This document shows positions 10,568-22,300 of a DNA stretch of 64,000 nucleotides, one piece after another. The position numbers and the translations under genes are program-made. The stretch comes from Lytechinus variegatus. Taxonomy: Eukaryota > Echinodermata > Echinoidea > Temnopleuroida > Toxopneustidae. Where the stretch lies: positions 29,961,783-30,025,782 of the forward strand of contig NC_054751.1 in assembly GCF_018143015.1 (NCBI RefSeq), given 5' to 3'. Each line of letters opens with the position of its first letter. Position 1 is the stretch's first letter. The notes below the pieces were generated by a model. It was not told the DNA's origin and made no database searches. It saw nothing but the letters and a program-made list of their open reading frames with translations.

Positions 10568-12707
10568 TATGTTAATATTTCAAAACATTATATTATACAT
10601 CATTCACGTTAGTTACAGAGAAAAACAGAACAAGATAGTCCAATGTGTATATAAAAACAGGTAATAAAAAATAGAGAACTAATATTATATCAATGACATA
10701 CATCGCAGTTTATATTTCCAAAAACAGAGGCTATATATATATATATATTAAAGAGCAATTCCTTAATCTCTAAATATTGTCTGTGAATTAGTTGATTCAT
10801 TGATGAGTAATGCATGTCACAGTAATCACGGAAACGTGCATGCCATATCTTAATTCATGTTCTGGTAAATTTATATTGTAGGTGTGGGCCGCTAAATCAT
10901 GAGCCCGTCAGTGGAGGTTTTTTCAGATAAATTTCTCGTTCCCTTGATACATTAGCCTTTGTAATACCACTTACCCCCAAATGAAGCCTATTCTTTGTTT
11001 AATACGTAGGCCTACGTACCTTATATATCCCGTATAATGCCATTGAAAATAACAATAACATCGCTGGTGAAAGAAAATGTCTGCATGACTTTGACTGTAA
11101 CGTAGCCTACATGTAGGCCTATATGCCAAGGGACCATGCCTCAATCTCTTTGAATTGCGCGATCATAGAATTATCTTCTTTTCAAAAAAAATGTAGACAA
11201 GGTATAGCTTTACGTCTGTCTGGATGTCTGTAATATTAATAGTCGGCAGTGAAAGTTTCATCCAATCCCATTGCAAGGCCGCGAACCACGTGCTCGCGCG
11301 GCGAACTTTCCCCCTCCTCTCTTCGATTAGATCCTTTACACCGAGGTCCAGGGGACTAGCACAGACTGCCTGTGTGTTCCATAAAGCATGTTGTAATAAC
11401 AATACATTCCGATCACTCAATTTGATTGGCTGAGAGAAAAATTTGATAGAGAAACTGAATTATACCATGTCTTAATGAAACGGGACCCATACTCAGACTC
11501 GATCTCACGTGCATGATCCCAATCTGAATTTTCAGGTTCTCATTTCGAGTTCTGATCGAAGGCCTAAAGAAAGATTATATGGTGCGCCTTTAGTTTCAAA
11601 ATGACAGCAGCTCGCGAGTAACTTTGTAGATATAAATATGCACTTACCTTTAATTGAAAAGTACTGTACAGCTTCTACACAATGCCAACCGGCCCGGCAA
11701 CGGGAATGTCCAACGATGGTATTTATTTTTACGCCTCAACCTTTTCACACAATGACAATATTGGATGTATTGGGCCCGGTTTAGTCTGTTTACGCTGAGA
11801 TTCTCAGAGGCAGATCTCGTTAGAATGCAATTGAATTCAATTCAACCCGATGTATATATTGCGCTTTCGATCAGCCGAACCAGTCAGGTGTACACACTAG
11901 TATTGTGTTCATTCATCCGAGTGTTTATCAATAATAAATTCAGTGGTTTCATCAGCATACACGCGGAGTGTTTGGGAAATATAATTTTCAAGTTCAAGGC
12001 TTGTACCATGCGCGAGTTTCCCCCATTATAAAGATTGTACGCTTGTATGGTAGGCGGTACGATCGTTTGGTGGTACAAAATCGAAAATCAACAACAGGGC
12101 TAGTCGACGTCACAAGCTTTTCCTAGTATTGTTATCATTTGTTGTTTTTGATACAAATGCAAATGCTCTATGTTATTTTTTTAGTTCAAGTCAAATATAC
12201 CATGCATTGTTTCTTGCGTGAATCATTTAAAGTGAGGTCAGGCGGTAAATACATCAAGCCAGGCTTGTGGCGATTTGGGGGCACATTTATTGATTCGATT
12301 TGAATACGATTGTAAAGGAATATCGGCAAATGTATGTACAATGCATGCAGACATACACGTACATGTTAATAATATGAACGCCCTTCGTCAATGACGTTGT
12401 GTTCTTCAGTAGAGAGTATGTATCTTTATTTATTCCTTGTTTTACATAATGCAAGGAAATTGCAAGGCACTTGTTCTCTCATAACAACTGACCCAATCAG
12501 TTATGGGACACTATTATCTGGGATATGCGTTTCATGAACATGATGAATGGTTTTAAAAAAGGAAAGTGAGTCTGCTTTTCCTAATAAGTCAGATACAGGA
12601 GCCGGGCCCCTAGGATAAGCGGGCAATTTCAAGGGCATTGAGTTGAAAAGACCAAGACTTCCATTTGTCGAAATTCTCATTTCGTCTTCCTTCCCATCCT
12701 TTCTTCT
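10568..12707. other. Unassigned intergenic sequence
   Basis: No supported gene. A weak inverted-repeat element is visible at about 11371-11490 (TGTTCCATAAAGCATG versus CATGTCTTAATGAAAC). A TA dinucleotide run occurs at about 10733-10748. The stretch upstream of the TIMP-like TATA box may hold its promoter elements, but none can be named. Confidence 0.4.
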
Positions 12708-13318
12708 CTTTTAAAGGACAATTGCACCCCAACAGAAGGCTGATTTGAAAAGAAAGAGAAAATTCAAACGAGCATAACACTAAAAATTTCATCAAAATCG
12801 GATGTAAAATAAAAAAGTTATGGCATTTTGAAGTTTTGCTTAATTTCACAAAAACAGCGGTATATGCACATACGGTTCGGTGTGCAATGAGGGTACCGAT
12901 GACATCACCCACTCACTATGTTTTTGTATTTTACTATATGAAATATAAAATATTTTTGTTTTCTCATCATTGTCATGTGAAACAAAGTTTCATTCCTCCC
13001 TGAACACGTGGAATTCCATCATTTCAATATTTTGTGGTTCAAGCATGATCATAACTGTCAAATTGTAAAAATTGAAATATTGTAATTCAAACAATAAAAA
13101 ACAAAAGAAATGGTGATCGAGTGACATCATCGACTCTCTCATTTGCATTTCACTGACTTGAGCATAGAAATCTTTTTTGCGAAAAATAAGCAAAACTTTA
13201 AATTGTCGTATCTTTCTTATTTTACATCCCATACTGATGAAGGTTTCAGCGTTATTTACGTTTGATTTTTCTCTATTTATTGAATCAACTTTTTTCTGTG
13301 GTGGACTTGACCCTTAAC
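12708..13318. mobile_element. MITE family A copy
   Basis: It starts TTTAAAGGACAATTGCACCC, carries CATAACACTAAAAATTTCATC, and ends GTGGACTTGACCCTTAA. TTAA occurs at the right flank and TTTAAA at the left. About 610 bp, no coding capacity. Confidence 0.8.
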
Positions 13319-14454
13319 TATTTAAAAAAAAATCAAATGGGGCAGCTAGTTGCCCCTGCCCCCATTGTTGCGCCATAATCGCCTCTTCTTCTCAGCTAGC
13401 CAATCATAATAAAGGAAAGTTGGCAGAACCGAATTGACAGATGGCAAAGGTATAATAGTTTGGAGAAAAGAGTTATCCTCCTTTGTACAGCCGTTCGAAT
13501 GTAAATTTCACGATTGCTCTCAATTCCATTTCCCCTTCATTTTCTCTTACCCTTGTGGATTTTTCTTGCAATTACGGAAAAAGAAGCTACTACGTACGAT
13601 AATTAAGAGTAAAATTTGTCTTGTTTCTGATAAATAAATCCTTTGAGTTTAGCGAAGATTGGCAGGGACCTGGGAAGCGGGGGTGCTGGCCCTGAAGCAC
13701 CCCCAGAAATTTTCCTGGGGGTGCTGCGTGTATTATTTTCCATAGACAGCACCCCCACAAAATCAGGTTCCCCCTGTATTTTTTAAATATGTTATGATGT
13801 ACATAATTATCACATCCAAAATCCGCAAATCATTTACATAGTCTTTCACATATTCCAATAACTTCTCTCCTATAACGCGACTCAATCAAGCTCGGCACTC
13901 TGATACAGACGTGGTCGCGCACGATACGTATAACCATAGTTTACACACTACTCGATAGCAGGGAGGGACACATGGGTGTGGCTGAACTTCAAACTTCCAG
14001 GTTTTATGTCGAATCAAGTGTGCGCGCGCCGGACCACCCGTGTTTTGTATTTATAAACAATTAGTCAGACAATTGGAATCAAATTTCACAGTCTTTTTCG
14101 CCCTACCCCATGGCCCTGGAAAGCGGTGGCGCAAAACTTGGGGGTGCTGCATGTGTTATTTTCCATAGGCAGCACCTCCTGGAAAGCTAGTGGTAGGTAT
14201 GATAAATGAAAGAAATGTAATGAAAATGAACGATGTTTTGTAGACCCCCCCTTCAGAATTTTCCGACACAGTACTTAAAATAGTGTTTAAATTCATCCTT
14301 TTTCAGATCGGAATATCAAATATTTTCTGCTCGCGCTTCGCGCTCGCATTGTTGATTTTTATAATAAAAAATATATTTAGAATGCCCAGATGCTAGGTCT
14401 ATCTCTAAACACGCGCACGCATGTTTATTCAGATACGCAGCTTGTTTTTTTTTT

Positions 14455-15300
14455 GGGGGGGGTACTCCGGGCTGAAAATATTTAATCAAATACATTTTAT
14501 CAAAATGGATAAATTTTTGTGAAAATCTGATAACAAATAGTTCAGTTACTTAATTGTAAATTTCAGCAATATTTTTTGATATGCATGTCATCATGAATAT
14601 TTCATAGGTGAGTTGACATAGGCGGAAATCAGTCCCCAAAGGTAGGGGAGACCAGGGCCCGGAAAATTTGACAAGCAAAAAAAAAAGGTTATCACCCTAA
14701 ATGTTAGGTCAATTTAACCCTAACAAAATTTGACAAGCCCCGCCCCCCGTAAAAAAAAGGTTTCCACCCAAAATATAAGGTCATTTAGTAAAAAATACAT
14801 GTATTATTTCGATTGTGAAGTGATGTATTTTTTTCCATAATGAAAGACCAAAAATAGGAGGGGGGCATTTGATATTGTGTCCCCCTATCCCCTCTGGGAT
14901 TTCCGCCCATGTGGGTTGAAGATGTTACATTCCCACTATCCTGTTTCTTGTGTTATTACATGGAATCAAACCAGTGTGAATGATATGTCTCCCTTATAAT
15001 GAAATAAGTTGCAGCAAAGAATATCTAATTGAGTAAATCAGTTGTCAATTCAACTGTGTTTGGTTCTTGAAGGGAAAATATTGAATAAACCTAATTCTAT
15101 ATAATGACATACAAAAGAACACGTGGGGATATGACATCATCAGTTTGCTCATTGCATATTAATGAAGACATGCTAAAAACTGTTTCACCGGAATGATGCT
15201 AATCTTTAAAATGCAATAACTTTGATTTCCTTGTCGGATTTTGATCAAATCTTTATTCTTATGTTCGACTGATTTTTCTTTATCTGTTTAAACCATATAA
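14455..15300. mobile_element. Family B-like MITE, interrupted
   Basis: It contains CCGGGCTGAAAATATTTAA at left and blocks homologous to 6863-7455: ATCATGAATATTTCATAGGTG, CTCCCTTATAATGAAATAAG, GACATCATCAGTTTGCTCAT. The middle is split by the 14617-14910 insertion. The right terminus is degraded. Confidence 0.65.
14617..14910. mobile_element. MULE-like MITE inserted in family B copy
   Basis: The ends are CATAGGCGGAAATC and, inverted, CATGGGCGGAAATC. The flanks GTGAGTTGA (14608-14616) and GTGGGTTGA (from 14911) form a 9-bp target duplication with one mismatch. Comparison with the uninterrupted family B copy confirms the empty site. Confidence 0.7.
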
Positions 15301-15492
15301 CATTCAGTGCGGAGTTTCAAATCAGAATATGAAAAAATTTCTGCTCGCGCATTGTGCTCACATTATTGATATAAGAATATATCAAATTACCCATCACTTT
15401 CTTGATTTACAAAACATGAATAGAACGTCCCGTTTATAGGTATGAGATCTCAATTTTGTTTCCGCTCGCGCTTTGCGCTCGCATCTATTGTA

Positions 15493-17234
15493 CAGTGCGT
15501 CCCACAAAAAAAAACGAAACCGAGATTTATCATAACTTAATCACAAATACAATAGGCAAATGACCTACCATTTTAAAGCTTAGAATCTCCTCTTTCATCT
15601 GGTATTACTTAGATAATTCCTCATTCACGCATGAGTTACAGAAAATGGTCCAGAAATAACAAAGTTCTGGTTTTTTGAAATAAGGCTTGAATTTCAATAA
15701 TTTCATAAAAGGAAGATTTTTTACAGGCTAGCGTTCAAACTCACTCGACATTCCGTTTTGTTGACGATCAGCCATGCATTAAGTCTTTTGTTACCGTGAG
15801 ATAGCTTCTGTGGGAAACCGGTGAAAATACGTTTATTTAATGAAATTATGGAAATACAAGCATTGTTTCGAGGGATCATAACTTTTTTACTTCTTGACCA
15901 TTTTCTGTGATTAAGGTATCAACGAAAGGGGCGGATCCAGCTTTCGCCAATAGGGGGGGCCGAAAAATATTTTCATCAACATTTTTCTCGATTGGCCGCT
16001 ATAATCTGATTTTTTTTCTGGGGGGAGGGGGTTCAGGGGGTAGTCCTAACTAAGTTCTGAAGTCTTAAGTATATGTTAGTTTTTATTGTTATAAACAAGA
16101 TAAGGTATCTCATGTGGTCTTAATAATAATGCGAGCGCGAAGGGCGAGCTAAAATTCTTTGATATTTTATGTCCATAGAACTGCAGATTCTGAGCAGTTT
16201 TTATAATCATAAACAAAGATAAGTATCCAACTAACCAATGCGAGCATGAAGCGCGAGCCGAAATTTTATTGTAGTAACGTGAAAAGGGACTCAATTTGGA
16301 CTGTTTTTTGTGATAATGAAGAGGTACAAGTATCACCAATTAAATAATGAGAGTGCGAAGCGCGAGCTCAAAATTTTTGATGTTCCAACCTGAAAACTGG
16401 ACAGTCTAAGCGCGATTTTATTTAAATAAACAAGCTGTGTGTCTCAAACAATTAAATGCGAGCGCGAAGCACGAGCTTAATTCTTTAATATACTGACATA
16501 ATAGAGAAGCATTTTGACAAATTTTGGAAAGAATTTCCAAACAGGATAGGTATCTCACAAATCAAAATTTTGATATAACAATTTGTGTAAATCAAACAAA
16601 ATAATGAAAGCTTGATGTGCGAGCTAAAATATTGTGTGCAAATTAATTTCAGAACTGGATATATAAAGTGTCATTTAATCCTCTTAAATGGGATTCATTA
16701 CACAGGCAATGCGAACGCGAAGCGCGAGCGAAAATTTTTATACAAAGTCTATTTTTTCAATTATTTCCTTCATCTTTTTCTTGTTTCCTTTCGGGGACGG
16801 GCCGGCCGTTACGAGGCTGTAAATTGCACATCATGGGTATAATACCTCTTTCTTACTTTTCTTTCTGTTTTTCGTAGTTACTATTAAAATAAAGAGTACA
16901 CTTTTTCTGCAGGTTGTCAAAAAATAGGGGGGCCGGGGCCGGCTCGGCCCCCTCCTGGATCCGCGCCTGATCAAAGAAAAGAGCAGATATTGAACTTTTT
17001 AGTCATGTGATTTTCTTTTTGAAATTCAGATACCCCCCACCAAATGAGTTTTTGGTGTCCTTTCTTCAAATTGTTTTTGCTCACTCATGCGTGAATGAGG
17101 AATTATCTAAGTAATATCAGATGAAAGAGGAGATTCTAAGCTTTACATTGGTAGGTCATTTGTCTATTTTATTTACGATTAAGTTATGATAAATCATCGC
17201 TAAATCTCGGTTTCGTTTTTTCTGGGACGCACTG
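15493..17234. mobile_element. Tc1/mariner-type MITE, interrupted
   Basis: The termini CAGTGCGTCCCACAAAAAAA and the inverted TTTTTTCTGGGACGCACTG are each flanked by TA (15491-15492 and 17235-17236), the Tc1/mariner target duplication. The inverted arms run about 170 bp, including AGAATCTCCTCTTTCATCTG and its counterpart at 17115-17140. Without the 1,042-bp insertion and its duplicated site it would be about 690 bp. No transposase frame was seen. Confidence 0.8.
15928..16969. mobile_element. MULE-like element inserted in the mariner copy
   Basis: It is bounded by ATCAACGAAA (15918-15927) and ATCAAAGAAA (16970-16979), a 10-bp duplication with one mismatch. The ends are GGGGCGGATCCAGC and, inverted, CAGGCGCGGATCCAGGAGGG. 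The interior holds at least five tandemly spaced GCGAGCGCGAAGCGCGAGC-like palindromes (near 16130, 16230, 16345, 16460, 16710), about 100 bp apart. The mariner fragment at 34722-34990 shows the uninterrupted site. Confidence 0.8.
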
Positions 17235-18687
17235 TATAGTTATATCCTCTTCATAATTAGAAAAGTGCTTAGAATGTCTCGGGGTTTTTTTTGTCTGAAA
17301 TCTCAATTTTGTTTCCGCTCGCGCTTCGCGCTCTCATCAAATATAATGTATTGTTATATACCTATCCAAATCATGATAACAAAAAGTGCTTAGAATGTCC
17401 AGTATTTAGGTCGAAATGTCAAAATTTTCAGCTCGCGCTTCGCGCTCGCATTATTTGATTGTTGATATATGTATCGTTTTAATGGGTAACTGCAAACAGT
17501 CCTTATAACACGTCCCTTTCGATCAGGCCACAGCGTACTATCTAAAAAAATATCTGCTCGTGCTGATCACGTTCGCAGTTCTTTGTTCCATACGCATCTA
17601 GTTAAGGACCACAAACATTGCTCAAAATGTTAAATTTTCAGGACAAAATAAAATTCCCCCCCCCAAAAAAAAAAATAGCCGCGCTTCGTGCTCGAGTTAT
17701 CTAATTATATATCTATGTTCTTTTATAAGATAAAACCTAAGAAGTGACTGTCACATATATTCAATCTATAATGTGTGTGTGTGTGATGGTTTGTTTCATT
17801 GTGTGTGGTGCCCTTAGAGGTGTGTGTGTCTGTAATTATGGAAAACTCAATAGTGCCGCCCCCTCCCCCACCGTTTAGGAGAGCTTAATTTCAGCACCCC
17901 CACTGAAAAAATCGTTCTCAGATCCCTGTATATTGGTTAATATTCACTTGGTCTACTTTACTCATCGTATGGTCCAATACTAGTACCGCATGGACTAAAA
18001 CCCATTTGGTCTGATATAGGTTTGCTCATAAATCTTGGTCAAATACTCAGCCTAACAGTCATTGGGTCTCCTGCCAAGTTTAATTCCACCTCATCTATTT
18101 ATTATTTCCCACTTTCTCTCAAGAAAACTCGGTTCATAAGCAGTGAATGATAGGAGACGAAATGGGGAGAACCAAATGACAATTATACCAAATGGTTAGT
18201 AGACAAACTGAATGCATAAGCATGGCCGTACGCATGTGTGGGGGGGGGGGTTGAAAAAATATATTTTTTATTTAAAATTAGAGAGTCAAAAGGGCATAAG
18301 CTTTCGATCCTAGCAGAATCTTTGTCGGAGGCAAAAAGAAAAACATAAAGTGGAACAACCATAATATAGACCACAGACAACAACACAACAGCAACACTAG
18401 TAACAAGGAGACAAAAAGGGCGTTAGAGAGTTGTGATGACTAATTAGGTTAGAGAAGGGGATGGAAGCAAGGACTAGGCTGACACAAAGGAAGTTAGTGT
18501 AAGGCCAGTGAAAGACCTTAAGCTCTGAGGGACTCTCTATAATTTACTCAATTAGCTCTCTTTTATTAGATAAGCAGTTTTCAGCAGCTTCTTTTTGCCA
18601 TTTATTTAAAATTCACAAAATCCAACAAAATTGTGTACCAAATAGTTCAATTTCACCATAAATCATTTAAAATTGCCCTCGCAAGTA

Positions 18688-18838
18688 CGGCCTGGTGAGC
18701 ATTTCATGAAAGGACTTGTCGGACGTTTTATCCGACAGTTTCTATAGTTACAGTGCTTCTTAGCCAATCAGAATCAAGGAAAGATGTCAGATCTGACAAC
18801 TTGTAAGACAAAAATGTTGATGAAACCATGGACCTAGT
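18688..18838. mobile_element. MITE related to 5070-5242
   Basis: It contains GGACTTGTCGGACGTTTTATCC and the partly inverted CAGATCTGACAACTTGTAAG, with GCTTCTTAGCCAATCAGAATC as core, matching the core of the element at 5070-5242. The termini GAGCATTTCATGAAAGG and GTTGATGAAACC are degraded inverted repeats. Confidence 0.6.
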
Positions 18839-19187
18839 TCCATGATGAGACAAAATGGAGAATTATCAAAGGGGTGTAGAACAAGTGACATTTCACATAC
18901 ACAAATAACTTCTTATGCAACAATCAGGATCACTCTGAACAATACACTCTCCTTGCCTTCAATGCAATAAAATCACCATCCACGTACAATGTATTTCAAG
19001 AATAAACGAAACACAAGTATTTAATCTTGGATCTACAAACAATTCATTGCAATTACAAAATACAACCCCTTGACATGTGGAGAGACCATTACACCATTAC
19101 AGAGTATATGTACCTAACCCAGAACAAGGACCTTACCAAAAGCCAAAGCTGCATCTTTCCCTAAGGAATCCCGCAAGCATCTCCTCA

Positions 19188-19301
19188 CAGTGGCGGACCG
19201 TTACCCGGAGGAGACAAAGCATTGGAGGGGCACAGCATTGTTCACAAAGAATACAGTGCCCCTCTAATCATTTGTCTCCTTCGGGTCACGGTCTGCCACT
19301 G
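19188..19301. mobile_element. 114-bp palindromic hAT-like MITE
   Basis: The ends are CAGTGGCGGACCGT and the inverted ACGGTCTGCCACTG, and the arms pair over about 45 bp each. The flanks TCTCCTCA (19180-19187) and TCTTCTCA (19302-19309) form an 8-bp target duplication with one mismatch, as expected of hAT elements. Confidence 0.75.
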
Positions 19302-22300
19302 TCTTCTCATCTCGATCTCATCCTCAATTTAATCACAGAACAATGGGAAAGATGTGGCAAAGACCTTTTTGCAAAGGCACTATGAAGCTTTTATGCTGCC
19401 CCATTGTCATGTTCTACGATGAAATATGAAGATTTGGGTGAAATTGTAGAGATTCAAATGAAAAGATGAGGCTCTGACCTTTTGGTAAGATGCCTAGCAA
19501 AGCTAATTGCCTCTCATACATGTAATCATAGGGACAACAACTTCATGGGATGTTAAGGAGTGCAAGTGCTAATAATACGTACGTGATAATTTTATTTACA
19601 GTGAAATATATTGGACATCACACAATCTGGATCGGTGACAATGCTAAAATATTTTTACTCTGAAACACCAATCATTTAATGTTTTACAATCTCTAATTAT
19701 AAAAAAATCCTTTGAATCACGTATTAGCATATCAATGTTACTTTATACCCAATGTAGGCACATTTCTCATTCCCGGCAAATTATTATTTTTTTATCAACT
19801 TATTTAAATAATTTTTACCAACATAAAACAGAATATCTGAAATTTGACAACCAGTACACAAATATATTTTCTGTACACTAGGAATATTTTTTTCTTTGAA
19901 GATCCCATATATACAAATAATTTACTTGCAAATGTCAAGGTCAATCTGAGAGGTTACACTATCAATCCACTTCATCCTAATCTAATTTATTGCAAAAAAA
20001 AAGCAAAGACTCTTGAAATATCAGCCAAATGTAATTTTAAAATCATTATCCTTCATTAATGTACATATCTAGTGGTTTTCTGGGTATAATATCATATTTC
20101 TTGAAACTCACTACAATAATTCATCTTTTTAAATCACTTCAAACTATAATGAATCTGAAGTTGTATTCATTATAAACAATGCATTTAGTTGCGCTTCGTC
20201 TTGATATGTGAAAAACAATTGTATTAGTGAAAGGATTATATGCACATTAATACATGCACATCACACAGCGGACCATTATATACAATGCAATTATCGCTCA
20301 AATTCTTATCAGAAATTGATAATTCATATCCAAATTTTTCCCGCTATCATATAAAATCTATAGAGGCACTCGTGAGCAAGAAAGGCCAGTCTTTTGATGG
20401 TCCACATCATAATGATTTATTCAACTTTTCTGTATACTCATTTTCAAAGAAATTAGTTTTGACAACCTAAAAGTCTATTGGACATAACAAAGTCATCTCT
20501 AGAGTTTTGCAGGCTAATTTAAGGGTTGATGGAATTATGTTCACTGTGCCCATTGGACGGGGAATCCAAGAAAACACTGGTGAATTTCCATCCATAAAAA
20601 ATATTTCTCAGTTATGGTGTCTTTCGTGAGACAAGGGCTACAAAGCAAATCCGACAAGCTGTATTGACTGCTTATAGTCAATAATGGTGTCAAAAGGCTA
20701 ATTATTTCTAGGACATCATTTTTCAGTGCCAGAAAATGCTCCTTTGCGCAATCTCAGCTGATCAGACATTTCAAGCAATATCATAATGCATACCATTTTT
20801 CATATAATCTATAAAATATTATTTGTGAATAAAAAAAATCAAAACACACATCAAAGAATAATTTCCTTTATGTCAATATTAAGCCAAGATGGTACAAGGG
20901 CAAAAAATATATACATCTTTCTTGTAATCTAAAATGCCTTAAACTAATGGTATAATATCAAATTTTCAATATATTATGTATGCATTTTAGCCTGTACATG
21001 TTTACAACTCAAAGTACTACTACATACAAATCTTAGTAAAGCACGAATTCCATCAAAAGTAAATTACAGCAATAGAGTAAAAATATACATATATTTCATA
21101 AAGTAAGAATGGTGGGTTTAAGGAATAGGATTTCCCCCAAAAATGAGAAAATATATAAATTCAAATGAAAATCACATACATAAGCTAGAGGCAAGCAGGT
21201 AAGAAAAATACATATACAAATTACATTTGCCTCGTATGACTGCAAAATCTTAATAATTTTGAAATCAATGCTTCTTGAATAATTGCCATTGAAAATCATG
21301 AAATTCTTCAAAACAAATCCTGCACAATTTTCAAATCTCTGAACATTCAACAAAATTTGAATGCAATGACCATGGAAATAATGTACAGGAGAGAAAAATA
21401 TAGTAAAGGAATTATCAATAATGCTGTCATAATTCACAGCCAATTTATGACAAGCATTTCAGTTATCGCCAAACTTACAAGGAGTACAAGTTTAATCATT
21501 TCATTGTAATTAATATGCAAAAAAATATAATTATGAAGTGAGGTTCAAGCAATAAATTTTAAAAACACATGCTTGAATATTATCAAATTCTGAAGTTGGA
21601 ATTAATTTTGCATTTCATTGTTTGTTTCTTATTTGTCTTTAAGTTGAAATAAATTCTTCTCAATGTTTACAATGTTTCATTTAATTTTCATTCTTTAAGT
21701 TTCTTTTTTAAGGAACATAATTGTTAAGGATTTGCAGCCAAAATATTTCGATTTCCTCAGCCTCTAAAAATAATCATTACAAACCTCTTTGTGAAAAATA
21801 CGTACTTTGAAAAATGATAATGAAAATCTCAGATAAAGTTCAGCTCTGAATATGAAAATAAAAGTTTGAGATAAGAGTCTGTCAGCCAGATATTCAATTG
21901 CAGGATATTGCATCAAAGAACCAAAGCAAATATATGTTCAATTTGAATGGTGGATGAATGTTGATGTAAGTTGCAATGAATTTCAAACTTTATAAATCAT
22001 TCACCTTTAATAAAAAAAATGGTTATTGCATGCCAATCGAAAATTGAATAAATGAAAACAAAAATCCTGCTCGTCATAATATAAAATATCCAGATACAAA
22101 TGTAAAAAGAAAAAAAAGCCAACCTCAACAGATAGTATGTACATCATCTCTTTAGGAAAAAATCTAACATTTGTAGGACGCTTAACAAAGATGTTTCTAA
22201 GCACTTAGTTTTATACATAAAGAGGTATTCTATATCCGAGTCCAATTTCATAATTCACAGGCTAGTAGAAAATTTGGACTATTTTTATATCATTAAAGCA

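Larger units (their letters stand above)
13662..17935. mobile_element. Nested transposon block
   Basis: The outer sequences are inverted relatives: CAGGGACCTGGGAAGCGGGG with AGCACCCCCAG at left, and AGCACCCCCACTG with CTCAGATCCCTG at right (about 17885-17930). Inside lie a second GGGGGTGCTGCATGTGTTAT copy (about 14140), an interrupted family B element, a mariner-like element and a MULE-like element, described separately. Several GCTCGCGCTTCGCGCTCGC palindromes are scattered through it. Confidence 0.6.

Noticed and set aside
19077-19385. 102-codon plus-strand frame
   Set aside because: It spans the palindromic hAT-like MITE and has no domain or splice context.
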